A DNA stretch of 28,860 nt from Gemmatimonadota bacterium (GTDB lineage: Bacteria > Gemmatimonadota > Gemmatimonadetes > Longimicrobiales > Longimicrobiaceae). The notes beneath the pieces were generated by a model. The model made no database searches and had not been told where the DNA came from. It saw only the letters and a list, made by a program, of their open reading frames with translations. The stretch lies in assembly GCA_019348265.1 (NCBI GenBank), contig JAHWJV010000004.1, positions 1 to 28,860 of the forward strand, read 5' to 3'. Of the stretch, positions 7,830-15,601 are shown one piece after another (within the stretch, counting starts at the first letter, position 1; each line of letters opens with the position of its first letter). A program made the position numbers and the translations under genes.

Positions 7830-7950
7830 GTCAGTCGTCAGTCGTCAGTCTTCAGTCCAGGTGAAGACATGCACGTCCAACCGTCGCAGTTCTCGTACCG
7901 GCTGAAGCAACCGCTGGAAACTGGCGACTGAAGACTGACGACTGAAGACT
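7830..7950. repeat. Heptad inverted repeat E (unit GTCGTCA/GTCTTCA)
   Basis: Left array 7830-7860 reads GTCGTCA, GTCGTCA, GTCTTCA, GTC. The right array 7921-7950 is its inverted copy (GACTGAA, GACTGAC, GACTGAA), with 23 of 24 core positions complementary and one small indel. The loop is about 60 nt. The right arm ends 5 nt before the trpS stop codon at 7956. Confidence 0.9.
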
Positions 7951-7955
7951 TCCCG

Positions 7956-8924
7956 CTACCTCAACCCCACCGCCTCGCGAACTCGCGCCATGGTCGCGCC
8001 GGCGACCTCGCGAGCGCGGGCGGCGCCCGCGCGCAGCACCTCGTCGACGTAGGCGGGGTTTCGGAGGATCTCCTGGCGTTGGGCGCGCATGGGGGCGAAG
8101 TGGTCCCAGAGCGCGTCGAAGAGTCGCTGCTTGAAGTGGCCGTAGCCGGTGCCGCCGGCACGGAAGGCGGCCTTCATCTCCTCGGCCTCGGCAGGGGAGG
8201 CAAAGAGCCTGTAGAGGTCCACGATCGTGGAGGCGTCGGGGTCCTTCGGCTCTTCCAGCGGGGTGGAATCGGTGACGATCCGCATGACCTGCTTCCGGAT
8301 CGGCTTCTCATCACCGAAGAGATCGATGGTGTTCCCGTAGCTCTTGCTCATCTTCTGACCATCTAATCCGGGAATCACGGCCACGTCCTCCGAGATCTCC
8401 GGTTCGGGCAGCTTGAGCACCTCGCCGAACGCCTCGTTCATCTTGATGACGGTATCGCGCGCGATCTCCAGGTGCTGCTTCTGGTCCTTGCCGACCGGGA
8501 CCACGTCGGCGTCGTAGAGCAGGATGTCCGCGGCCATCAGCACTGGATAGATGAAGAGGCCGGCGCTGGCGGAAAGGCCGCGCGCGACCTTGTCCTTGTA
8601 GGCGTGGGAGCGCTCCAGCAGGCCGGTTGGCGTGACGCAGCTCAGGATCCAGAGCAATTCGGCGTGCTCCGGCACATCAGACTGCCGGAAGAAGATGCTG
8701 CGCTCGGGGTCCAGGCCGCAGGCGAGGAAATCGACGGCCGCGTTGGTGGTGTTCGCGCGCAACGTCGTCGCGTCGTGAACGGTCGTCAGGGCGTGCAGGT
8801 CGACCAGGATGGCGAAGACCTGCCCTCGCGTCTGCATCTCCACCAGCGGGCGGATCGCTCCGAAGTAGTTCCCCAGGTGCAGGGTACCCGACGGCTGGAT
8901 CCCGGTCAGAATGCGCTTCGTCAT
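7956..8924 (-). CDS. trpS: Tryptophanyl-tRNA synthetase
   Basis: The 322-residue protein is a class Ic aminoacyl-tRNA synthetase that charges tRNA-Trp. The HIGH-type motif is HLGN (16-19) in GIQPSGTLHLGNYFGA, and the KMSKS loop is at 191-195. AYKDK and the YPVLMAADILLYDADVVPVG stretch are typical of bacterial TrpRS. Length is normal (320-340). It starts with ATG at 8924 (MTKRILTG). No strong Shine-Dalgarno site is visible; repeat F begins about 19 nt upstream. Confidence 0.97.
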   Translation of the reverse strand: MTKRILTGIQPSGTLHLGNYFGAIRPLVEMQTRGQVFAILVDLHALTTVHDATTLRANTTNAAVDFLACGLDPERSIFFRQSDVPEHAELLWILSCVTPTGLLERSHAYKDKVARGLSASAGLFIYPVLMAADILLYDADVVPVGKDQKQHLEIARDTVIKMNEAFGEVLKLPEPEISEDVAVIPGLDGQKMSKSYGNTIDLFGDEKPIRKQVMRIVTDSTPLEEPKDPDASTIVDLYRLFASPAEAEEMKAAFRAGGTGYGHFKQRLFDALWDHFAPMRAQRQEILRNPAYVDEVLRAGAARAREVAGATMARVREAVGLR

Positions 8925-8942
8925 CGCTGCGGCGTCGTCAAC

Positions 8943-9063
8943 TTATCGGCTATCGGCTATCGGCTATCGGCTATCAGTCTACGACAGCATCATCCAAACG
9001 GCAGCCCCCCGCTCCGAATTCGCAGGAGCGGGGGGCTGATGACCGAAAGCCGACAACCGATCG
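8943..9063. repeat. Heptad inverted repeat F (unit TATCGGC) enclosing a terminator hairpin
   Basis: TATCGGC occurs four times perfectly at 8944-8971, then once as TATCAGT. The opposite array at 9036-9063 has CTGATGA, CCGAAAG, CCGACAA and CCGATCG, again a 7-nt step and the inverted sense (about 21 of 27 positions pair). A GC-rich hairpin (9003-9037) lies between. The outer array ends 6 nt before the ompA-like stop codon at 9070. Confidence 0.9.
9003..9037 (-). terminator. GC-rich hairpin terminator after the OmpA-like gene
   Basis: AGCCCCCCGCTCC (9003-9015) and GGAGCGGGGGGCT (9025-9037) form a perfect 13-bp stem with a 9-nt loop, 33 bp past the OmpA-like stop codon. On the minus strand only a short T-run follows (GCCGTTTGG), so the U-tract is weak. 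Confidence 0.65.
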
Positions 9064-9069
9064 CCCTCT

Positions 9070-9759
9070 CTACTGCCCGCCGCTCTGGCGCATCACCGCG
9101 TTGCGGTATTCCTCGCTCGCGAAGATGGCGACCTCTACGCGGCGGTTCTGCTGGCGGCTCGAGTCGTCGACGTTGCCGGCGATCGGCTCGCTCTCACCGC
9201 GGCCCGCGGTCTGGATGCGGTTGCGCGGGACGCCGGCGGCGGCGAGCACGGATGCCGCGGCCTCGGCGCGCGCGATGGAGAGCCGCTGGTTGTACTCGTC
9301 GCTACCGACGTCGTCCGTGTGTCCGACGATCAGCACCTCGGTGTCCGGGTAGCGACTCAGGCTCGCCGCGAGACCCTGCAGGTTGTTGCGCCCGGCCGGA
9401 AGCAGATCGGTGGAGTTAAAGGGGAAGAGCAGACCGGACTCGAAGGTCACGGCGATGCCCTCGCCGACTCGCTGCACCGTGGTTCCCGGCGGGAGCGCCG
9501 CGTCGAGCTCTTCCGCCTGGCGGTCCATCCGGCGGCCGATCACCGCCCCCGCGGCTCCGCCGACGGCCGCCCCCAGAATGGCGCCGCGAGCCGTGGAGCC
9601 TACCTGGCGGCCGATCACCGCGCCGACCGCGGCTCCGCCCGCCGCGCCCAGGATGGCACCGCGCTCCGTCTGATTCAAACGTGAGCACGCCGTAAGGCCG
9701 CTGGTGCCGAGCCCAGCGACCATCATCGCTGCCATGAAGGTATGCGTCACTCTCTTCAT
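9070..9759 (-). CDS. OmpA/Pal-type lipoprotein with glycine zippers
   Basis: A 229-residue outer-membrane lipoprotein. The signal peptide ends in the lipobox LTAC with Cys25 as the probable lipidated residue. Residues about 33-78 hold repeated glycine-zipper motifs (GAILGAAGGAAVGAVIG, twice). The C-terminal part (about 95-215) is an OmpA domain that binds peptidoglycan: GHTDDVGSDEYNQRLSIAR and NRRVEVAI. The protein probably ties the outer membrane to the cell wall. ATG at 9759 is preceded by GAGGAATAAGAAG, a good ribosome binding site. It is followed by a terminator hairpin. Confidence 0.92.
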   Translation of the reverse strand: MKRVTHTFMAAMMVAGLGTSGLTACSRLNQTERGAILGAAGGAAVGAVIGRQVGSTARGAILGAAVGGAAGAVIGRRMDRQAEELDAALPPGTTVQRVGEGIAVTFESGLLFPFNSTDLLPAGRNNLQGLAASLSRYPDTEVLIVGHTDDVGSDEYNQRLSIARAEAAASVLAAAGVPRNRIQTAGRGESEPIAGNVDDSSRQQNRRVEVAIFASEEYRNAVMRQSGGQ

Positions 9760-9983
9760 CTTCTTATTCCTCAGCTGTTTATCGAACGGGACCCGCCACG
9801 CGCGAGTGCCCCCGGATCATTGCAAGCGCGGTGCCGGACTGCCCGGGACGCAATTCAGCGCCGGGACGAGCATCATCGGACGCCCGCACTCCCCGGCGGC
9901 GCAGGCGGTCGTCGAGATCGTCCCATTTACAGGACGACGGCGTCGACGCAGCGGGTCGGATGTGCCCGAAGGGGCGCCGAAGC

Positions 9984-10013
9984 TTGACGGAATCGAGCAG
10001 GGAAGCCGATACC
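9984..10013 (+). promoter_or_regulatory. Candidate promoter for the first hybrid kinase
   Basis: TTGACG (9984-9989), an 18-nt spacer, then GATACC (10008-10013) would suit a sigma-70-like promoter about 200 nt upstream of the kinase. The overlapping GCCGATAC (10005-10012) also matches a sigma-28 minus-10 box, but the matching minus-35 is poor. Confidence 0.3.
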
Positions 10014-10115
10014 AAGAGGGGAGAAGCGCGCGTCGGGGGCGTGTTGCCGGCGCTACGTCGGCGTTGCCAGAGGGGGGTGTCGGCAGTAATATCCCACCCC
10101 GGCTTTTTCACTCCA

Positions 10116-10170
10116 GGCGAGACCAGCCTCGCCCGTCCCATGACGGAGGCTGGAGCCGGCCGACGGCTCC
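10116..10170 (+). promoter_or_regulatory. Overlapping hairpins in the hybrid kinase leader
   Basis: Three stems share bases: GGCGAG/CTCGCC (10116-10121 with 10128-10133), CCAGCCTC/GAGGCTGG (10123-10130 with 10146-10153, with an inner CGTC/GACG), and GGAGCCG/CGGCTCC (10152-10158 with 10164-10170). The middle stem excludes the first and clashes with the third. The arrangement resembles an attenuator or switch, 54 nt before the start codon; no known riboswitch class was recognised. Confidence 0.35.
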
Positions 10171-10223
10171 GACTTCGCTCATTCAGAGATCGCGCCGCAG
10201 GCGCAGTCCCCGGTCATAACCCG

Positions 10224-11714
10224 ATGTCCACCGTCCCACTTCGCTCCGAAGTCTCGGATCTATTCCGCCTCCTCGACCATGTCCCCACCGGGATCATCCT
10301 GCTGGATCGGCAGGGTACCGTGGTGCGGATCAACCCGACGGCGTGCGAGCGCATCGCGCAGCGCGAGTCGCAGGTGCTGGGGACGGACTTCTTCCGGGAC
10401 GTGGTGCCGGACCTGGAGAGCGAAGGATTAGGGAGCCGTTTCCGCGAGGCGATCTCCGCCGGGCCGGCCGCTCTCGAGTGGGATGGGACGATCACTTCCC
10501 CGCGTGGGCTGCTCCCGCTCTGGCTCGGCATTCGGTCGTTCAGCGCCAACGATCACACGTGGGCCGTGATGGTGGTGGAGGACCGCGCGGCACTAGCCGA
10601 CGAAGAGGGTCGGCGCAAACGCGCGGAGCGGCTGGCCGCGGTAGGAGAGCTGGCGGCCGGCGTGGCGCACGAGGTCAACAATCCGCTGGCGTCGATCAAG
10701 AGCTTCGCACAGCTGCTGTCGCGCGACGCGAACAGTCAGGAGCAGCACCGCGCGCTGGAGATCATCGTCCAGGAGAGCGAGCGGATCGCTCGTGCTGTGG
10801 AGAACCTGCTCAGCTTCGCGCGCCAGCAGGGCGCGAGTGGCCGCGAGCCGGTGAACCTGAGCGAGGTCGCCGCGCGCGTGCTCGACCTCCAGCGATACAG
10901 CCTCGATACGGCGGGGATCGAGGTCCGGCAGGACCTCGACCTCGCTCTCTCGCCGGTCATGGGAGAGGCGGGAGCGCTCCAGCAGGTGGTGCTGAACCTC
11001 GTCGTAAACGCGGAACAGGCGCTGTCCACGAAGAAGGGGCACAGGCTCCTGGTGGTGCGCACGCGCGAGTCGTCCGAGGGCGTGCTTCTCTCGGTCGTGG
11101 ACAACGGCCCCGGCATTCCGCGCGACGTCCTGCCGCGCATCTTCGAGTCGTACATGAACGCCGAGGTGCACGGGTCGGGGCTCGGGCTCGGCGTATCCGC
11201 GACGATCATCCGCGAGCATGGCGGGCAGATCATGGCGGAGAGCGAGGAGGGCCGCGGTGCCGCGTTCTTCGTGCGCCTTCCCCGCGCGGCGATCGGCGCC
11301 CCCACCTCCCCGGTCGTCCCGCAGGCGCCGGCTCCGGAGCCCCGCGCCACTCCGGTACGCCCGCTGCGCGTCCTCGTCGCGGACGACGAGCCGACGCTCC
11401 GCCTCGCGATCTCCCTCTTCCTCGGGCGCCGGGGTCACCACGTGACGCAGGCGGCGGACGCGTACGAGGCGCTGCGCCTCGCCAAGGAGCAGGATTTCGA
11501 CGTCGCGCTGGTGGACGCCCGCATGCCCGGCGACGGCCTCCAGCTCCTGGAGCAGCTCGAGGCGATGCCCTCGCTCGCCGGCCGCACCGCGCTCATGACG
11601 GGCGATCTCGGCCGGGCGCGCACCAGCCAGGGTATCACGACCGGCCGTCCCTACCTGATCAAGCCGTTCGACATGACCGAAGCGGTGAGTCTGATCGAGA
11701 AGCTTGGCCGCTAG
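10224..11714 (+). CDS. Hybrid sensor kinase: PAS-HisKA-HATPase-receiver (paralogue 1)
   Basis: A 496-residue soluble hybrid kinase. An N-terminal PAS domain (about 12-120) resembles photoactive-yellow-protein-type PAS (GTDFFRDVVP) but has Asp where the chromophore cysteine would be. The HisKA H-box AAGVAHEVNNPLAS has His149. The ATPase has an intact N-box (LNLVVNAEQAL), DNGPGIP and GSGLGLG. The C-terminal receiver (about 378-495) has the DDE acid pocket, phospho-acceptor Asp431 (LVDARMPGDG) and Lys480 (LIKPF). The H-box is of the NtrB/FlrB kind, so a role in a flagellar or sigma-54 pathway is possible (inference). ATG at 10224 begins the recognisable protein. The next gene is a paralogue. Confidence 0.9.
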   Translation: MSTVPLRSEVSDLFRLLDHVPTGIILLDRQGTVVRINPTACERIAQRESQVLGTDFFRDVVPDLESEGLGSRFREAISAGPAALEWDGTITSPRGLLPLWLGIRSFSANDHTWAVMVVEDRAALADEEGRRKRAERLAAVGELAAGVAHEVNNPLASIKSFAQLLSRDANSQEQHRALEIIVQESERIARAVENLLSFARQQGASGREPVNLSEVAARVLDLQRYSLDTAGIEVRQDLDLALSPVMGEAGALQQVVLNLVVNAEQALSTKKGHRLLVVRTRESSEGVLLSVVDNGPGIPRDVLPRIFESYMNAEVHGSGLGLGVSATIIREHGGQIMAESEEGRGAAFFVRLPRAAIGAPTSPVVPQAPAPEPRATPVRPLRVLVADDEPTLRLAISLFLGRRGHHVTQAADAYEALRLAKEQDFDVALVDARMPGDGLQLLEQLEAMPSLAGRTALMTGDLGRARTSQGITTGRPYLIKPFDMTEAVSLIEKLGR

Positions 11715-11795
11715 GGCGCGAACCGGTTGCCGCCGCGTCATCCCGCCGGTATCATCCTTTGTTTTCCGTCTGGACAGGCTCGTCTGGCGCCCCCT

Positions 11796-11803
11796 GCCGA
11801 TAC
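11796..11803 (+). promoter_or_regulatory. GCCGATAC box upstream of the second hybrid kinase
   Basis: The same octamer occurs upstream of the first kinase (10005) and of motA (minus strand, 16520-16513). It matches the sigma-28 minus-10 consensus GCCGATAA at 7 of 8 bases and lies 44 nt before the start codon. No convincing minus-35 is seen. Confidence 0.25.
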
Positions 11804-11847
11804 TGGAAGGCACAGGATCGGACTTTCACCGTCGCGACCACGAGACC

Positions 11848-13398
11848 ATGGGTGCCAGCTCACCCCAATACAACCACGATTCCGCGCCGCAGGGTCGTCC
11901 AGTTCCTGCGCCGCCCGCTGCTCCGCAGCCGGCGCGGGCCGAGGAGAGCGCCCCGTTCGGGCTGGTGGACCAGCTACCGGGCGCGGTGTTGCTGCTGGAT
12001 CCAGCGGGGCGAGTCGTCCATCTGAATGGAATCGCGGAGCTCAGGCTGGGGCTGGGACACGCCGAGGCCGTGGGGCGCGACCTCTTCCGTGGAATCCTCC
12101 CGGAGCTCGAGGGTCGAGGTGTAGGTGCCCAGTACCGCGCGGGTATGGCGGCCGGGCGGGCGTCGCTGACGTGCGAGGTAACCTTCGAGCGGTCGTCCGT
12201 GCGGCACCGGCTCGGGCTGGGGATTCGCTCGTATGTCCACCAGGGGCACGCCGGGGGGGTGGTGCTGCTGGAGGATCGGTCCGCGCTGGCGGAGGAGGAA
12301 GCGCGGCGTAAGCGCGCGGAGCAGCTCGCCGCGGTGGGCGAGCTGGCGACCGGAGTCGCGCACGAGGTGAACAACCCGCTGGCGTCGATCAAGGGGTTCG
12401 CACAGCTGCTGGCGCGCGACGCGACCGCCGAAGGGCAGGTGCAGGGGCTGGAGATCATCAGCCAGGAATGCACCCGCGTCGCGCAGATCATCGACCGGCT
12501 ACTCGACTTTTCGGTCCAGCAGCGCACCTGCTCCTACGCGCCGCTCGACCTGAGCGCGCTGGTCGATGGTGTGATGGACCTGCGGAAGTACGGCCTGGAG
12601 ACGGTTGGAATCCAGACCGAGCGGGAGCTGGACCGCTCTCTGTCGCCGGTTCAGGCGGACCGCGGTGCGCTGCAGCGGGTGGTGCTCGCCCTGCTTCGCC
12701 AGGCGGAGCGCTCGCTTGGCTCCGACGACCCGGGGCGCCGGCTGATCGTGCGGACGCGCGAGTCGACGGACGGTGTGGTGCTCTACGTGATCGACAACGG
12801 GCGCGGCATCCCGCGCGAGCGGCTGCGGACGCTGCTCACCGCGATCGGGCCCGACGAGTATGGGGACGGGATGGGGCTGTCCGACGCGCTGGACATCGTC
12901 CGGGAGCATGGAGGGCATCTCTGGGCGGAGAGCGTGGAGGGTGAGGGCACGGCGTTTTTCCTCCGCCTCCCGCGCGCGGCCGAAATCGTCGGCGCTCCGC
13001 AGCAAGCGCTCCTTCCCGCGTCGAGCATGCACAGCGTACCCAGGCGGCCGCTCCGGGTGCTGGTCGCCGACGACGAGCCGACGCTGCGGCTCGCGCTGGC
13101 GCTCTTCCTCGGCCGGCATGGGCACGAGGTGGTCCAGGCCGCGGACGCGTACGAGGCGCAGCGGCTGGCGCTCGCCGAGCCGTTCGACGCGGTTCTGGCG
13201 GACGCGCACATGCCCGGGGACGGGCTCGGGCTCCTGGAGCGCCTCGAGGCCATCCCCAGGCTGAAGGGCCGCACCATCCTGATGACGGGCGACCACTTCC
13301 CGGCGCTGACGGCGGATGGCAGCGCCAACCGACCGCACCTGGCTAAGCCCTTCGACATGACGGAGGCCATTCGGCTCGTCGAGACGCTAGGACGGTAA
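11848..13398 (+). CDS. Hybrid sensor kinase paralogue 2, with degenerate ATP-binding N-box
   Basis: A 516-residue paralogue of the preceding gene with the same order: proline-rich leader (1-35), PAS (about 38-140), HisKA with His172 (TGVAHEVNNPLAS), ATPase domain and receiver with Asp452 (LADAHMPGDG) and Lys500 (LAKPF). The N-box is changed: where paralogue 1 has LNLVVNAEQAL, this one has LALLRQAERSL, so both asparagines expected to hold Mg-ATP are gone. DNGRGIP is kept, and the G2 box is GDGMGLS. It may be phosphorylated by its partner instead of by itself (inference). ATG at 11848 is chosen because upstream sequence in frame has no family similarity. The two genes look like a tandem duplication. 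Confidence 0.9.
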   Translation: MGASSPQYNHDSAPQGRPVPAPPAAPQPARAEESAPFGLVDQLPGAVLLLDPAGRVVHLNGIAELRLGLGHAEAVGRDLFRGILPELEGRGVGAQYRAGMAAGRASLTCEVTFERSSVRHRLGLGIRSYVHQGHAGGVVLLEDRSALAEEEARRKRAEQLAAVGELATGVAHEVNNPLASIKGFAQLLARDATAEGQVQGLEIISQECTRVAQIIDRLLDFSVQQRTCSYAPLDLSALVDGVMDLRKYGLETVGIQTERELDRSLSPVQADRGALQRVVLALLRQAERSLGSDDPGRRLIVRTRESTDGVVLYVIDNGRGIPRERLRTLLTAIGPDEYGDGMGLSDALDIVREHGGHLWAESVEGEGTAFFLRLPRAAEIVGAPQQALLPASSMHSVPRRPLRVLVADDEPTLRLALALFLGRHGHEVVQAADAYEAQRLALAEPFDAVLADAHMPGDGLGLLERLEAIPRLKGRTILMTGDHFPALTADGSANRPHLAKPFDMTEAIRLVETLGR

Positions 13399-13423
13399 CC
13401 TCCGATTTTCCCCGATAGCGATT

Positions 13424-14659
13424 TTGCCCAGCTCTAGCCTGGACCTTTTCGTTGCCCGGCAGCCGATCTTCAACGGCGTCGGGCAAGTGGAAGGGTATGA
13501 GCTGCTCTACCGCAGCGGCGCACAAAGCGTGGCGGCGGACGGCGCGAGTACCCGCCAGATGTCCGTCGACGTCATCATCCAGTCACTGCTGGAGATCGGC
13601 CTCGAGCGGATCACGCTCGGGCGGACCGCATTCCTGAACTTCAGCCGGGAGATGCTGGTCAGCGACTTCTACGACCTCCTCGACCGAAGCACGGTGGTCG
13701 TCGAGCTCCTGGAGGACGTCAAGGCGGACGACGAGGTGGTGCGGGTCTGCGAGCGTCTGGTGAAGGCCGGCTACCGGATCGCGCTAGACGACTACGAGCC
13801 GAACGATGGCCGCGACGCGCTACTCGGGCTCGCCGAGATCATCAAGATCGACGTGCTGAACCGCAACTTCGACGACCTCCGCGGGGTGGTAGAGCCGCTC
13901 TCCGGGCGAAAGCTTCGGCTGCTCGCCGAGCGAGTCGAGACCGCCGAGGTTCGGGACGAGTGCCGCCAGATGGGCTTCGAGCTCTTCCAGGGGTATTTCT
14001 TCGCCAAGCCGGAGCTGATCACCAAGAGCGGCACGTCGGTGGATCACCTGCTGATCATTCAGCTGATGAACCTCGTCCGCGATGATCGAGTGGAGGACGC
14101 GGAGCTGGACGGCGGGTTCCGGCGGGATCCGTCGCTCTCCCACAAGTTGCTGCGGATGGTGAATGCCGCCTCTTTCGGGGTTCACGGGGTCGATTCGATC
14201 CTCCAGGCCATTCGGCTTCTCGGGCGCATCACCCTGCACCGGTGGCTCGCGATCTTGCTCGTTTCTTCGTTCGCGAAGCGGGACGGAGTGGGCAGCGAGC
14301 TGGTGCAGGCGGCGATTCTCCGCGCCCGCTTCTGCGAGCTGCTCGGCGAGAGTACCCGGAAGGCGCCGGGCGGAACGCTCTTCATGGTTGGCCTCTTCTC
14401 GCGGATGGACGCTCTGTTCGGCGCGCCGATGGACGAGGTGCTGAGCGAGATCGATCTGGCGCCGGAGGTGAAGATGGCGCTGTTGCGGCGAGAGGGGCCC
14501 TACGCTGATTGGCTGCGGCTCGCGGAAGCTTATGAGGCCGGGGACTGGGAGCAGGTGTCGACTGTCACAACCGAGCTGGGCATCTCGCCGCTCAACATTC
14601 CCGACCTCTACCTGCAGTCGGTGGACTGGACTCGGGAGCGGCTGCAGAGCGAGTCCTAA
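13424..14659 (+). CDS. EAL-HDOD protein (YuxH/CdgJ type)
   Basis: A 411-residue protein with an N-terminal EAL-like domain (about 5-205) and a C-terminal HDOD domain (about 215-400). The signature start LFVARQPIFNGVGQVEGYEL is typical of YuxH-like proteins. The EAL motif is replaced by ELL (YELLYR), while KIDVL and the ERVET block remain, so cyclic-di-GMP hydrolysis is doubtful. HDOD carries LLRMVNAASFGV and AIRLLGR. Relatives such as Vibrio CdgJ influence motility; its position between sensor kinases and motAB fits that. The start is TTG at 13424 (LPSSSLDLFVARQPIF); no ATG fits. Only 25 bp separate it from the kinase, so it is probably co-transcribed. Confidence 0.88.
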   Translation: MPSSSLDLFVARQPIFNGVGQVEGYELLYRSGAQSVAADGASTRQMSVDVIIQSLLEIGLERITLGRTAFLNFSREMLVSDFYDLLDRSTVVVELLEDVKADDEVVRVCERLVKAGYRIALDDYEPNDGRDALLGLAEIIKIDVLNRNFDDLRGVVEPLSGRKLRLLAERVETAEVRDECRQMGFELFQGYFFAKPELITKSGTSVDHLLIIQLMNLVRDDRVEDAELDGGFRRDPSLSHKLLRMVNAASFGVHGVDSILQAIRLLGRITLHRWLAILLVSSFAKRDGVGSELVQAAILRARFCELLGESTRKAPGGTLFMVGLFSRMDALFGAPMDEVLSEIDLAPEVKMALLRREGPYADWLRLAEAYEAGDWEQVSTVTTELGISPLNIPDLYLQSVDWTRERLQSES

Positions 14660-14690
14660 CCGGTCGTCGGTCCGATGCCAGAAGGCCAAC

Positions 14691-14730
14691 GAAAGAATGC
14701 CCGCGAGCCGAAGCTCGCGGGCATCTTTCG
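14691..14730. terminator. Bidirectional terminator between the EAL-HDOD gene and motB
   Basis: ATGCCCGCGAGC (14697-14708) and GCTCGCGGGCAT (14713-14724) form a 12-bp stem with a CGAA loop. It is flanked by GAAAGA and CTTTC, which extend the stem and give short A and T tracts on either side. It separates two convergent genes. Confidence 0.85.
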
Positions 14731-14778
14731 TCGCGCGGTGGCCGGTGCGTTCACCAGCCGGTCGCCGCACGAACCGCG

Positions 14779-15600
14779 TCAGGTGCCGGGTGTGGGCGCC
14801 GCCTGCCCGCCCTGGATGTCGGGCATGTCGGACGAGAACGGGAGCAGGATCGACGTGCGGCGATTCGAAGGGCTCAGGGGTTTGTCCGGTTCCCGGAGCC
14901 GCTGATCGGCGTAGCCGCGGATGTGCTGGATCCTGGACGAGCTGATTCCGACGGAAGCGAGGGCGCGCCGGGCCGCCTGCGCACGATCGGAGGAGAGCTC
15001 CCAGTTGGAATAGCCGGCGGAGCCGAAAGGTGCCGAGTCGGTGTGTCCCTCGACGACGATGGGAGACTTCGACGATTCCTTCAGCTGCGCCCCGATGATT
15101 CGCAGCGCGCGCATGGCGGCGGGCTCAAGCACGGCGGAGCCGAAGGCGAAGAACGTCTCTCCATCCTTCGATTCGATGAGCTCTATGCGGAGCCCCTCCT
15201 CGGTGACCACCACCTCGATCTGGGCGGCAATGCTTCCGAGTCCGTCCGAGCCCTCCAGCCGTGCCTCGATCTTGCTCGCCAGCGTCCTGAACTCGCCCTC
15301 TTCCGCCGAGCGGGAGACGAACTTGAGTGGCTGCACTCGCGCAACGGTCGGAGTGGTTCCGCGCGAGACGGGGCTGACCCCGGACGCGAAGCCCTGGACC
15401 ACGCCCACCGGGTTGGCGGCGAAGTAGCCCTCGATCGACTTCCGCGTCTCCTCGTCCATCCCGAGGATCCACATCACCATGAAGAAGGCCATCATCGCGG
15501 TGACGAAGTCGGCATACGCGACCTTCCAGGAGCCGCCATGGTGGGCATGCCCCTTTTTGATCACCTTCTTGATGATGATGGGCCGCTGATCCTTTCCCAT
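14779..15600 (-). CDS. motB: Flagellar stator protein MotB
   Basis: The 273-residue protein is the peptidoglycan-anchored stator subunit. A basic N-terminus is followed by one membrane helix (about 27-46, AYADFVTAMMAFFMVMWIL) with the ion-binding Asp31. A periplasmic linker leads to an OmpA-type domain (about 150-260) with VEGHTDSAP and NRRTSILL. The transmembrane segment lacks clear sodium-type polar residues, so proton coupling is likely (inference). ATG at 15600 lies 1 nt after the motA stop, so the two are coupled. A terminator follows downstream. Confidence 0.96.
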   Translation of the reverse strand: MGKDQRPIIIKKVIKKGHAHHGGSWKVAYADFVTAMMAFFMVMWILGMDEETRKSIEGYFAANPVGVVQGFASGVSPVSRGTTPTVARVQPLKFVSRSAEEGEFRTLASKIEARLEGSDGLGSIAAQIEVVVTEEGLRIELIESKDGETFFAFGSAVLEPAAMRALRIIGAQLKESSKSPIVVEGHTDSAPFGSAGYSNWELSSDRAQAARRALASVGISSSRIQHIRGYADQRLREPDKPLSPSNRRTSILLPFSSDMPDIQGGQAAPTPGT

Positions 15601-15601
15601 G

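Larger units (their letters stand above)
9760..10223. other. Divergent intergenic region, 464 bp, no convincing gene
   Basis: The region between the OmpA-like gene and the first hybrid kinase has open frames but none looks like a protein. They are arginine/serine-rich without recognisable motifs, and the kinase frame upstream of 10224 does not align with PAS proteins. It holds a candidate plus-strand promoter (9984-10013) and a cluster of overlapping hairpins (10116-10170). I see no heptad repeat here. Confidence 0.6.

Noticed and set aside
8944..8978. GCCGATA(A) repeated on the minus strand, like sigma-28 minus-10 boxes before trpS
   Set aside because: It is part of the heptad array; no minus-35 at the right distance and trpS is not a flagellar gene.
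7410..9063. Heptad arrays as a CRISPR array
   Set aside because: The units are 7 nt, have no unique spacers, are paired in inverted orientation, and no cas gene is present.
9779..10141. A 120-residue minus-strand frame upstream of the OmpA-like gene
   Set aside because: No motif, start context or family resemblance; the region is better read as regulatory.
10343..12025. A 560-residue plus-strand frame and a 406-residue minus-strand frame (10593-11813)
   Set aside because: Both overlap the PAS-kinase gene in other frames and are low-complexity Arg/Gly/Ala sequence.
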